From Fimenecus sp964540535 (GTDB lineage Bacteria > Bacillota > Clostridia > Oscillospirales > Acutalibacteraceae), in contig CAZIMO010000001.1 in the NCBI GenBank assembly GCA_964540535.1, forward strand, positions 62,001 to 126,000: 64,000 nucleotides of DNA. Direction: 5' to 3'. The notes below the pieces were generated by a model. It made no database searches. It was not told where the DNA came from and saw nothing but the letters and a program-made list of their open reading frames with translations. Below, piece by piece: positions 25,967 through 33,877 of the stretch. The first letter of the stretch is position 1. Each line of letters opens with the position of its first letter. A program made the translations under genes and the position numbers.

Positions 25967-26599
25967 TTAATCGTCAATTTCAAAAGCAACTGAATTGACA
26001 ATATTATCAGAATTAAAATTTATTCTCAATTCAACCTTTTCTCGTTTACCGTTTCTTCCTTTATAAGAATAATAAACACTATTTGAAGTTGCACCCTTTG
26101 GAATGCCGAGCGCTTCTTCAACATCAGCTCTGCCTACACCTACTGTAAGTGTATTTGCAAATTTAATGTTTTGGTTGCCCGATTTTGTATTATTAAAGCT
26201 ATACTCAACAACAGTTGTATCCATATAGTTCAAATGCTCTTTTGTACGGTTTTCACACTCAATATGCATATATGTGTCATCATCTACAAGATAAAAATCT
26301 TCGCTTTCATCGGGTTCAATAATAACATCACCTATCAAATTTGCATTTTGAACCTCAAGACCCGAAGCTTCAATAAGCTGTTTAAGAGTGCAAGGTAATG
26401 TTACCTGCTTACCGTTTGCAAATGTTAAAACGCCGTCTTTCCAGTTAGATTTAAGCTCATCAGCATTAAGTTCAAGAGTGGATGGCTCATAAGCAGGATT
26501 ATTTGAAGTGCTTTCTTTTGAATCAGTATCAGATTTATTACACGACGCAAAAGACAGAGCAAAAACAGCCGCTAAAATAAGTGAGATTATTTTTTTCAT
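25967..26599 (-). CDS. Putative lipoprotein
   Basis: About 210 residues. A signal peptide ends in the lipobox LSFASC, so the mature Cys would be lipid-anchored; a Ser/Asn-rich linker follows, then an unrecognised domain with alternating acidic beta segments and a late helix (VGVGRADVEEALGIP). The ATG at 26599 is chosen with GGAG 8 bases upstream. Function unknown; it may work with the membrane protein downstream. Confidence 0.75.
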   Translation of the reverse strand: MKKIISLILAAVFALSFASCNKSDTDSKESTSNNPAYEPSTLELNADELKSNWKDGVLTFANGKQVTLPCTLKQLIEASGLEVQNANLIGDVIIEPDESEDFYLVDDDTYMHIECENRTKEHLNYMDTTVVEYSFNNTKSGNQNIKFANTLTVGVGRADVEEALGIPKGATSNSVYYSYKGRNGKREKVELRINFNSDNIVNSVAFEIDD

Positions 26600-26670
26600 A
26601 ACGTCAACTCCGTTTATAGAATTTATCAATTATAATATAATACTTGACTTTTAAAAAATCAATAGTAAAT

Positions 26671-29127
26671 TTAGTTTACTGAATACCAAAACCAATTTGC
26701 CATATTCTCGGGTTCAAGAGCAAACTTTAAGCGGTAAGCAAATGTTTTAAGCTTTGATTTTTTCACAGGAATGTCTGCGAGAGATTTTACCGATACCTCA
26801 TATTCTTTATCGACCTTAACCGTTACGGTTTTTTCTTCATTTGGCAGCAAGTCGAAATAATTATCACTGAACGGCGTGCTGAAATTTTTAATATCAAGCA
26901 TAACGCTTCGGCAGAATACCGGAGAAACAAGCTTTATTATAAGCTCGCCGTTTTCATAAGAAACGGTTTTCTTAATTGTATCGGCTTTAAGACACAATTC
27001 ACGGTCGGGTACAAAGATTTTTGTACATTCTGAAATAAGCTCACCGTTTTCATACATTTTAACCGATAAAAACATATCCTTTTTATTACCGTTTATTCTT
27101 TTATTTTCAAAAAGCGAATTTGAATTGGCAGATACAGTTTTTTCAAAAGTATTTTCATACAGTAATTCACCGCTGAGCGTTAACATACGGATGTTTACAC
27201 TGACTTCTCGGTCTTTTTTTGTATCGTTAATAGCATAGATCTTATAATCCTTTTCGGTTTCTTCTATTGAAACGCTTACCGGCTCAAAGAAATGTCTGGC
27301 AGCATATTGAAGAGCTTTCCATTTACCCGTAAAATCAACGCTTGACCATGATGGCGCTTGCCAGCAATCGTTAAACTGCCAAAACAGCGAGCCGTTGCAA
27401 CGTTCACGGTGTCTTCGCCAATGCTCCGTGGCATCTTGAATACACTCTTTTTGAATAAGATTTGTCATATAAATCATATCTTCAAAATTTTGCGGTTCAT
27501 AATATTTTTCAAGCAGATAGAAAAGCATTTTGCGATTGCCGCTTTTGCATTTTTGATGAGCGTTAAAAATTTCGCTTGTGATACTGTAATCCCTTTCTTC
27601 GGCAAACTGACGGATTGCGTCTATTGACGGAAGAGATTCAAGACCGAATTCACTGCAAAATCTTGTTGGTCGGGTTCGGTAATAATTCAAAGGCTTTTGA
27701 CCGTGCCAAACACTCCACATATGCGTATCGCCGTGGTCGTCACCTGTTACACCTTTACGGAAATCTTCTCCTATCGGTGAAGTTGGAATATAAGGTGTGT
27801 CGGGGTCATGTTCGGCGACAAAATCACTTAAAATCTCATAAAAGAATTTCTTATACCACTGAACGATTTTTAAGTTTTGAGGCATATATGAAAACATTGT
27901 TTCAATCTCGTTATTTCCGCACCAAAGGCAGAGTGACGGATGCGATTTAATTCTTTTTACACTGTATTCGATTTCCTTTAAAACGTTGTTTGTAAAATTC
28001 TCTTCATAAAACGGATACATAAGACAGGCAAACATAAAATCCTGCCAGACAAGCAAACCTTTTTCGTCGCACTGCTCATAAAAATAATCAGATGCATAAT
28101 AAGCGCCACCCCAAATACGAAGCATATTGAAATTAGCTTCAAGTGCCGAATTTATATAATAATCATATATTGAAGCAGTAGTTCTGCCCATTAAAGAATC
28201 GGGAATAATCCAATTAGCTCCCTTGGCAAAAATCGGTGTTTCATTGAGATAAAAGCAAAAATTACTGCCGAATTCATCTTTACTGCGGTCAAGTCGGATT
28301 GTGCGAAGTCCGATTTTCTTAACTGTTTCTGTGTCCGCAAGCGTTACAGCTACGGTATAAAGGGGCTGTTTTTCTTTGTCGGAAAGTTCTTTAGTCCACC
28401 ACAATTCGGGATTTTCAATGAGAATTTCATTATTATAAATCGGTAATTCCGTACCGTCGGGGCAGATAAGTTTTGCAGCAGCTTCGCCCTCGCCGTCAAT
28501 AATCGGCTTGATTTTAAGGGTTACATTACCGTTTTCGTGAATTTGTCTGATTTCAACATCTTCAAGCCTATTATCAAAGCAGACTACCGAAATATCGTCT
28601 GTAATACCCGAAATCGGAATATGCGGACCCCAATCCCAACCGAAATGGCAGTGAGGTTTGCGAATATATGCAATTCCGTCTGTTCCGTTATTATTTTTAG
28701 GCAAAGGATTTTCTGTCTGCAATTTTTCAGCAAGTGTTACGGGTGCGAAAAAAATGATTTTAACGGTATTATCCCCTGCTTTTACAAATGGCTTAATGTC
28801 AAATTCATATTTTAAATGTGCATTTTCGCCCCTGCCTGCCAATTCGCCGTTTATATAAATCTCGCAAACTGTATCAAGAGCTTTGCAGATAAGCAATATT
28901 TTTCGGTTAGCAAGGTCAGCTTCAGTAAGAACGAATGATTTTTCGTAAGACCAATCTTCTCTGCCAATCCATTCAACAAGCTTTTCGTTGTCTTTATAAT
29001 ACGGGTCGGGAATAACACCGAGATTTAATAGCTGTGTATAATTATCAGAGGGGACATTTACGCTGTACTGCTCCCCTGACGTTACCCTCGTCATATTCCA
29101 TTGACCGTTTAAATTATATGTTGTCAT
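26671..29127 (-). CDS. Beta-mannosidase, glycoside hydrolase family 2
   Basis: About 818 residues, cytoplasmic (no signal peptide). GH2 order: N-terminal jelly roll (NLNGQWNMTR), Ig-like domain, TIM barrel and C-terminal beta domains. The acid/base motif LWCGNNEIE and the nucleophile region FCSEFGLESLPS are present, as is the mannosidase-type WDWGPHIPISGI. It would release mannose from beta-mannosides, such as imported mannan or N-glycan fragments. The ATG at 29127 has AAGGA upstream. No sugar transporter or regulator lies beside it. Confidence 0.9.
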   Translation of the reverse strand: MTTYNLNGQWNMTRVTSGEQYSVNVPSDNYTQLLNLGVIPDPYYKDNEKLVEWIGREDWSYEKSFVLTEADLANRKILLICKALDTVCEIYINGELAGRGENAHLKYEFDIKPFVKAGDNTVKIIFFAPVTLAEKLQTENPLPKNNNGTDGIAYIRKPHCHFGWDWGPHIPISGITDDISVVCFDNRLEDVEIRQIHENGNVTLKIKPIIDGEGEAAAKLICPDGTELPIYNNEILIENPELWWTKELSDKEKQPLYTVAVTLADTETVKKIGLRTIRLDRSKDEFGSNFCFYLNETPIFAKGANWIIPDSLMGRTTASIYDYYINSALEANFNMLRIWGGAYYASDYFYEQCDEKGLLVWQDFMFACLMYPFYEENFTNNVLKEIEYSVKRIKSHPSLCLWCGNNEIETMFSYMPQNLKIVQWYKKFFYEILSDFVAEHDPDTPYIPTSPIGEDFRKGVTGDDHGDTHMWSVWHGQKPLNYYRTRPTRFCSEFGLESLPSIDAIRQFAEERDYSITSEIFNAHQKCKSGNRKMLFYLLEKYYEPQNFEDMIYMTNLIQKECIQDATEHWRRHRERCNGSLFWQFNDCWQAPSWSSVDFTGKWKALQYAARHFFEPVSVSIEETEKDYKIYAINDTKKDREVSVNIRMLTLSGELLYENTFEKTVSANSNSLFENKRINGNKKDMFLSVKMYENGELISECTKIFVPDRELCLKADTIKKTVSYENGELIIKLVSPVFCRSVMLDIKNFSTPFSDNYFDLLPNEEKTVTVKVDKEYEVSVKSLADIPVKKSKLKTFAYRLKFALEPENMANWFWYSVN

Positions 29128-29165
29128 AAATATTTTTCCTTTGCTTATTATTTGAAAATATTGTA

Positions 29166-29200
29166 GCAAAAAAGTAACGGCAAGGTCAATACCCTGCCGT
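29166..29200 (-). terminator. Terminator after mnmA
   Basis: ACGGCAAGG pairs with CCCTGCCGT with one mismatch over 9 bp, and TACTTTTTTG follows on the minus strand. It lies 15 bases after the mnmA stop. Confidence 0.8.
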
Positions 29201-29214
29201 ATATTCTTATAAAA

Positions 29215-30285
29215 TCAGATTATTTCACCGCCGCCGAGAACAGTATCTCCGTCATAGAGGACTACTGACTGACCTTTGGTGATTGCTCTTTGAGGTTCGT
29301 CAAATTTAATATGTAACAGACTGTTTTCATCCTGCCAAGCTGTTGCGGGCTGTTCTTTATGGCGGTAACGCACCTTTGCAAGAACCCTTACAGGCTCTGA
29401 AAGAATTTCTCCGCTGATTATATTAACATTATCGGCAACAAGAGTATCCGTAAACAAATCTTCATTATCGCCCAAAATTACACGGTTTGTATCGGGCTGA
29501 ATATCGCACACATACAAAGGCTTTGTATATGCAATTCCCAATCCCTTTCGCTGACCGATTGTATAATGAACTATTCCCCTGTGTTCGCCGAATGAATTAC
29601 CGTTTTTATCGGTAAACAGTCCGTGAGGAAATGTTTTGCCTGTATAATGCTCGATAAAACTTACATAATCGCCATCCGGAACAAAGCAAATATCTTGGCT
29701 GTCTTTTTTGCGCGCATTGATAAAGCCGTTTTCTTCGGCAATTCGTCGGATTTCAGTTTTTGTATATCCGCCCAAAGGGAATTTTATATGAGCCAATTGC
29801 TCTTGTGTGAGCATATAAAGCACATAGCTTTGGTCTTTTGAGTCATCAACAGCTTTTTTTAAAAGATATTTACCGCTGTTTTCATCAAATTCAATGCGAG
29901 CATAATGACCTGTGACCACATAATCATAGTCAATTTCTTTCATACGCATAAGCATTTTATCAAATTTCAAATATCTGTTGCAGTCAATGCAGGGATTTGG
30001 CGTTTTGCCTTTTTCATAAGCGTCAATAAATCGGTTTATTACACATTCGTGAAATTTATCGGTAAAATTAAACACATAAAAAGGCATACCGAGTCTGTGA
30101 GCCACGCTTTTAGCGTCTTCAACATCAGAAAGCGAACAGCATCCGTTTTCACGGCTTATGCCTGCGTCTTCATTCGTATAAAGCTTCATTGTAGCTCCTA
30201 TACAATCAAAGCCGGCATTTTTCATAAGTAAAGCGGCGACAGAACTGTCTACGCCGCCGCTCATTGCGATTATTGCTTTACTCAT
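29215..30285 (-). CDS. mnmA: tRNA-specific 2-thiouridylase
   Basis: Makes s2U34 in tRNAs for Lys, Glu and Gln, using sulfur from a cysteine desulfurase relay. About 356 residues. The PP-loop SGGVDSSVAA, the first catalytic Cys in NPCIDCNRYLKF and the second in SQDICFV are present. The ATG at 30285 begins one base after the nadA stop, with GGTGA inside the nadA end. The iscS homologue at 32584 is a likely sulfur donor. Confidence 0.95.
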   Translation of the reverse strand: MSKAIIAMSGGVDSSVAALLMKNAGFDCIGATMKLYTNEDAGISRENGCCSLSDVEDAKSVAHRLGMPFYVFNFTDKFHECVINRFIDAYEKGKTPNPCIDCNRYLKFDKMLMRMKEIDYDYVVTGHYARIEFDENSGKYLLKKAVDDSKDQSYVLYMLTQEQLAHIKFPLGGYTKTEIRRIAEENGFINARKKDSQDICFVPDGDYVSFIEHYTGKTFPHGLFTDKNGNSFGEHRGIVHYTIGQRKGLGIAYTKPLYVCDIQPDTNRVILGDNEDLFTDTLVADNVNIISGEILSEPVRVLAKVRYRHKEQPATAWQDENSLLHIKFDEPQRAITKGQSVVLYDGDTVLGGGEII

Positions 30286-30286
30286 A

Positions 30287-31204
30287 TCATTCACCAAGCT
30301 TAATCATCATATCAATACACTTTTTAGAGTCTTTGATAGTTTGACTGTCCATTACAATTTCTTCGCCGCCGTTGCCTGTTACGGTGTTATAAAGGTCAAC
30401 AAGAGTTGTAGCCTTCATATTAGGGCAAATCAGTTCTTTTGAAAGCGGATAGAATTTCTTATCGGGACACTCATACTGCAAAGATTCGGCAATGCTGATT
30501 TCTGTGCCTATAATAAATTCTTTTGCATCGCTTTGACGGGCATAATTCATAATTCCCGATGTTGATCCGATATAATCAGCCTCTGCGACGACCTCGGGCT
30601 TACATTCAGGATGAACAAGGAATAGTGCGTCGGGATGAAGCTCTTTTGCTTTATTGACATCCTCTTTGCTCATTCTTGCATGAATGGGACAGCCGCCATG
30701 CAAAAGCTTAAATTCTTTTTCAGGAACCTGTTCTGCAACAAATGCGCCGAGATTACAATCGGGAATAAAGAGAATTTTATCATTCTCAATTTTCTTTACG
30801 ATTTTTACTGCCGATGATGAAGTTACGCACACATCGCAAACTGTTTTAAGGTCTGATGTGGTGTTAATATAAGCCACAACGGTATAATCGGGATATTGCT
30901 CTTTAACCTTTGTAATAAGCTCTTTATCCATCTGCTCTGCCATTGGACAGCCTGCAACGGGACTTGCAATATAAACTGTTTTTTCGGGTGAGAGAATTTT
31001 TACGGTTTCTGCCATAAAGCGAACTCCGCACATAATAACAGTTTTCTGCGGTGCTTTTTCTGCAAGAACGCTCAACTGAAAGCTATCGCCTGTGAAATCG
31101 GCAATTTCTTGAATTTCACGTGCCACATAGCTATGGGCAAGTATGCAGATGTCTTTTTCTTTTTTCAGTTCAAGAATTTTTTCCTGAAGCTCTTTAACTG
31201 TCAT
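30287..31204 (-). CDS. nadA: Quinolinate synthase
   Basis: Fe-S enzyme condensing iminoaspartate with dihydroxyacetone phosphate to quinolinate for NAD. About 305 residues from the ATG at 31204 (AGGAG 8 bases upstream). The three cluster ligands align as Cys86 (AGCPMAE), Cys172 (GGCPIH) and Cys260 (CPNMK). nadB and nadC are not in the window, so the source of iminoaspartate is unknown. It sits in a sulfur/Fe-S gene neighbourhood. Confidence 0.93.
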   Translation of the reverse strand: MTVKELQEKILELKKEKDICILAHSYVAREIQEIADFTGDSFQLSVLAEKAPQKTVIMCGVRFMAETVKILSPEKTVYIASPVAGCPMAEQMDKELITKVKEQYPDYTVVAYINTTSDLKTVCDVCVTSSSAVKIVKKIENDKILFIPDCNLGAFVAEQVPEKEFKLLHGGCPIHARMSKEDVNKAKELHPDALFLVHPECKPEVVAEADYIGSTSGIMNYARQSDAKEFIIGTEISIAESLQYECPDKKFYPLSKELICPNMKATTLVDLYNTVTGNGGEEIVMDSQTIKDSKKCIDMMIKLGE

Positions 31205-31220
31205 ATGAATCTCTCCTGTT

Positions 31221-31733
31221 TCATTCATTATCAATGACTTTAAACTCAATATCATTTAAAATAATGCCTACCGCATCATCTAATGAAATATTTTTATCAA
31301 GCGTTTTTTCGCTGATAGTTTTAATAAAATCTTTCTCTCTCCACCAACGCTTCATATCTCCTGCACCGAAGCTGAATTTTTCTTGCTTTGTTGCGTGGCG
31401 TTTAAGGGTTTCTTCAAAAGGTATATCATAATAATAAGCAAATATGCTGTTACTGAAAAGCTCTTTTGCATACTCAAATAACGGACTGTACCAATCTGAA
31501 TAAAGAATTCCTTCAAGTATTACATACGAACAGTTATTGTACCCGTATTTTATCAAATCAATAAAGAGCGGTAACGCAAAGGTATCAGAGCCGTCTTTTG
31601 CCCACAACATTTCTCTGCGGATATTATCCTGCGAAATCACAAGAGTATTTCTGCCTATTTTATGCTGTAATCTTTTGGCAAGTGCAGTCTTGCCGCTTCC
31701 CGAATTACCTCTAATGATTATTAGCTTTGGCAT
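31221..31733 (-). CDS. P-loop kinase-like ATPase (AAA_33 type)
   Basis: 170 residues. Walker A is GNSGSGKT (9-16), with the later DNIRRE motif and a lid-like segment (FEETLKRHATKQEKFSFGAGDMKRWW). This matches small Zeta-toxin/kinase-like P-loop proteins annotated in Firmicutes; the phosphoryl acceptor is unknown. The start overlaps the TfoX-like stop by one base (TAATG). It lies 17 bases from the nadA start. Confidence 0.75.
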   Translation of the reverse strand: MPKLIIIRGNSGSGKTALAKRLQHKIGRNTLVISQDNIRREMLWAKDGSDTFALPLFIDLIKYGYNNCSYVILEGILYSDWYSPLFEYAKELFSNSIFAYYYDIPFEETLKRHATKQEKFSFGAGDMKRWWREKDFIKTISEKTLDKNISLDDAVGIILNDIEFKVIDNE

Positions 31734-32059
31734 TATAGTTTCCTCTTTTTAGACTTTGGTACGGGCAATTCGTCATATATAGCAATGAATAAATCCGTTA
31801 ATAATTCACGGTTATCAATATCATCTACCCGAAGTAATTTCTTTCTGCCGCCCTCGGCCATAGCGTCATACTCTGAATTAGGAAGAATTTTTATCGCGGA
31901 CTGATAAGGTCTGACTAAAAATCGTTCATCGCATATGTATGCCGCTACCTTGTCCTTATAATAAATCAGATATTCGCCCATCATTCTTCGATAGTATACC
32001 CCGTCAAGAGAAGATAGCTGTTCCATCAGAAATTCCATATATTCCTTACTTGTTGCCAC
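31733..32059 (-). CDS. TfoX N-terminal domain protein
   Basis: 108 residues comprising only the TfoX N-terminal domain (VYYRRMMGEYLIYYKDKVAAYIC, FLVRP). In gamma-proteobacteria full-length TfoX/Sxy promotes competence; stand-alone N-domain proteins in Firmicutes have no established role. GTG start with AAAGGAG upstream; translationally coupled to the following P-loop gene. Confidence 0.82.
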   Translation of the reverse strand: MATSKEYMEFLMEQLSSLDGVYYRRMMGEYLIYYKDKVAAYICDERFLVRPYQSAIKILPNSEYDAMAEGGRKKLLRVDDIDNRELLTDLFIAIYDELPVPKSKKRKL

Positions 32060-32114
32060 TACTTCTCCTTTACGCTTCTATGTTTACTTTTATAAGAAAC
32101 ACTGCATTATGAAT

Positions 32115-32144
32115 TTTTCGGGCGATTTGTAAACCGCCCGAAAT
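32115..32144 (-). terminator. Hairpin after the iscU-type gene
   Basis: TTCGGGCG (32117-32124) pairs with CGCCCGAA (32135-32142). The T-tract on the minus strand is poor, so this may be a weak terminator or an mRNA 3' stabiliser. Confidence 0.5.
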
Positions 32145-32167
32145 TTCATAATAAACCATTTAATTCA

Positions 32168-32584
32168 TCAATGATGATGCTCTTCAAATTTAAAATCTTC
32201 TTCGTTATATTCAATGCCGTTTTTGTCGTAATAATCCTTTACAGCGGCTTTAATTGCCTGTTCGGCCAAAACTGAACAGTGAATTTTTACTGCGGGAAGT
32301 CCGTCAAGAGCCTCAACAACAGCTTTATTTGTAAGCTTTAAAGCTTCAGAAATAGGCTGACCCTTAATCATATCGGTGGCAATTGAGCTTGTTGCAATTG
32401 CAGACGCACAGCCGTAAGTATTGAATTTAACATCGGTAATAATACCGTCATCTATTTTGAGATACATTTTCATAATATCTCCGCACTTTGCGTTGCCTAC
32501 CTCGCCCACACCGTCTGCATCGTCGAGCTTGCCTACATTATGAGGGTGTACGAAATGTTCCATTACTTTCTCTGAATATTCCAT
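32168..32584 (-). CDS. iscU: Fe-S cluster scaffold protein, IscU/NifU-N type
   Basis: 138 residues. Cluster ligands align as Cys34 (AKCGD, with Asp36), Cys59 (YGCASA) and Cys103 (HCSVLAE). The C-terminus ends in EEHHH, a His-rich tail seen in some clostridial homologues. The ATG at 32584 overlaps the desulfurase stop as TAATG, with AGAGG 9 bases upstream. It forms a two-gene Fe-S assembly unit with the desulfurase. Confidence 0.93.
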   Translation of the reverse strand: MEYSEKVMEHFVHPHNVGKLDDADGVGEVGNAKCGDIMKMYLKIDDGIITDVKFNTYGCASAIATSSIATDMIKGQPISEALKLTNKAVVEALDGLPAVKIHCSVLAEQAIKAAVKDYYDKNGIEYNEEDFKFEEHHH

Positions 32585-33765
32585 TAGTTTAAACCTCTTT
32601 CTTTCTGTATTTTTTCCCACAAAGGCGACATATCACGCAGTCTGTTGATAATCGGTGGTAATTGTTCAAGTATATAATCCATTTGCTCGGGGGTATTCTC
32701 TTCGCAAATACTGAGTCTTAACGAGCCGTGAGCTACCTCGTGAACAAGTCCTATTGCTAAAAGCACATGGCTTGGGTCAAGCGAACCCGATGTACAGGCA
32801 GAACCAGACGAAGCGCTGATACCCATTAAATCAAGGTAGAGGAGAAGCGATTCACCCTCAACACCCTCAAAGCATGCGCTGACATTGCCCGGAAGTCTGT
32901 GTTCACGGTCGCCGTTGATACGGCTTGAATTGATTTTCAGAATACCCTCAATAAGCTGTTCACGCATTGCAACAAGCTTTTTATTATTCTTTTCCATATT
33001 ATCGCAAGCTTCTTTAATAGCTGCCGCCATACCTACGATTGCAGGGACATTTTCAGTGCCTGCACGGCGATTTCTCTCTTGTGCGCCGCCCTCAATAAGA
33101 TTAGGAAGTCTTATACCTTTTTTACAGTACAACGCACCAACGCCTTTAGGACCGTGGAATTTATGACCCGAAAGTGAAAGCAAATCAATATTATCTGACT
33201 GAACATCAACGGGAATATGACCTACCGCCTGAACCGCGTCAGTATGGAACAGCACACCTGCTTCACGGCAAACCGCACCGATTTCACGAATAGGCTGAAT
33301 TGTGCCGATTTCGTTATTTGCATACATAATTGTTACAAGAGCGGTATCTGTACGGATTGCATTTTTAACATCTTCAACGCGCACGATACCGTTTTCGTAA
33401 ACATCAAGAAGAGTTATTTCAAAACCCTCTTTTTCAAGAGCATTAAGCGTATGAAGCACTGCGTGATGTTCAAATTTTGAACTGATAATGTGCTTTTTAC
33501 CTTTTTTAGCCATTAAATGAGCAACACCCTTAATTGCCCAGTTATCACTTTCACTGCCGCCCGATGTGAAATAAATATCGTTAGCATCTGCGTTTAAACA
33601 CTCGGCAACGGTGTTTCGTGCGTCACGCACTGCGTGGAAGGCATCTTGCCCGACACTGTGAAGACTTGACGGATTTCCGTAAATTTCTTCAAAGCAGGGT
33701 ATCATAGCATTAAGAGCCGTCTTGGATATTTTTGTGGTTGCGGCATTATCTGCGTAAACCTTCAT
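32584..33765 (-). CDS. iscS: Cysteine desulfurase, IscS/NifS type
   Basis: PLP enzyme taking sulfur from cysteine for Fe-S clusters and tRNA thiolation. About 393 residues. The N-terminal YADNAATTKIS, the PLP lysine in LSGHKFHGPKG and the active Cys loop SSGSACTSG are present. The ATG at 33765 is chosen by homology; in-frame ATGs lie further up. It has its own strong promoter 112 bases downstream of metH and is coupled to the scaffold gene. Confidence 0.95.
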   Translation of the reverse strand: MKVYADNAATTKISKTALNAMIPCFEEIYGNPSSLHSVGQDAFHAVRDARNTVAECLNADANDIYFTSGGSESDNWAIKGVAHLMAKKGKKHIISSKFEHHAVLHTLNALEKEGFEITLLDVYENGIVRVEDVKNAIRTDTALVTIMYANNEIGTIQPIREIGAVCREAGVLFHTDAVQAVGHIPVDVQSDNIDLLSLSGHKFHGPKGVGALYCKKGIRLPNLIEGGAQERNRRAGTENVPAIVGMAAAIKEACDNMEKNNKKLVAMREQLIEGILKINSSRINGDREHRLPGNVSACFEGVEGESLLLYLDLMGISASSGSACTSGSLDPSHVLLAIGLVHEVAHGSLRLSICEENTPEQMDYILEQLPPIINRLRDMSPLWEKIQKERGLN

Positions 33766-33825
33766 ATATACATCTCTTTTCATAGAAAATTGCAAATCAT
33801 AGTGAATTACTGTGAATTCGTATAT

Positions 33826-33854
33826 ATCATACTACTGCGGTATGAATTTGTCAA
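33826..33854 (-). promoter_or_regulatory. Promoter of iscS-iscU
   Basis: Minus strand TTGACA (33854-33849), 17-base spacer, TATGAT (33831-33826): one mismatch from consensus. The spacer/-10 carries ATACTAC and GTAT arms resembling the motif at the Rrf2-family gene promoter, so it is a candidate target of that regulator. Confidence 0.85.
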
Positions 33855-33877
33855 TTATAATATAGGTATAATTTACC

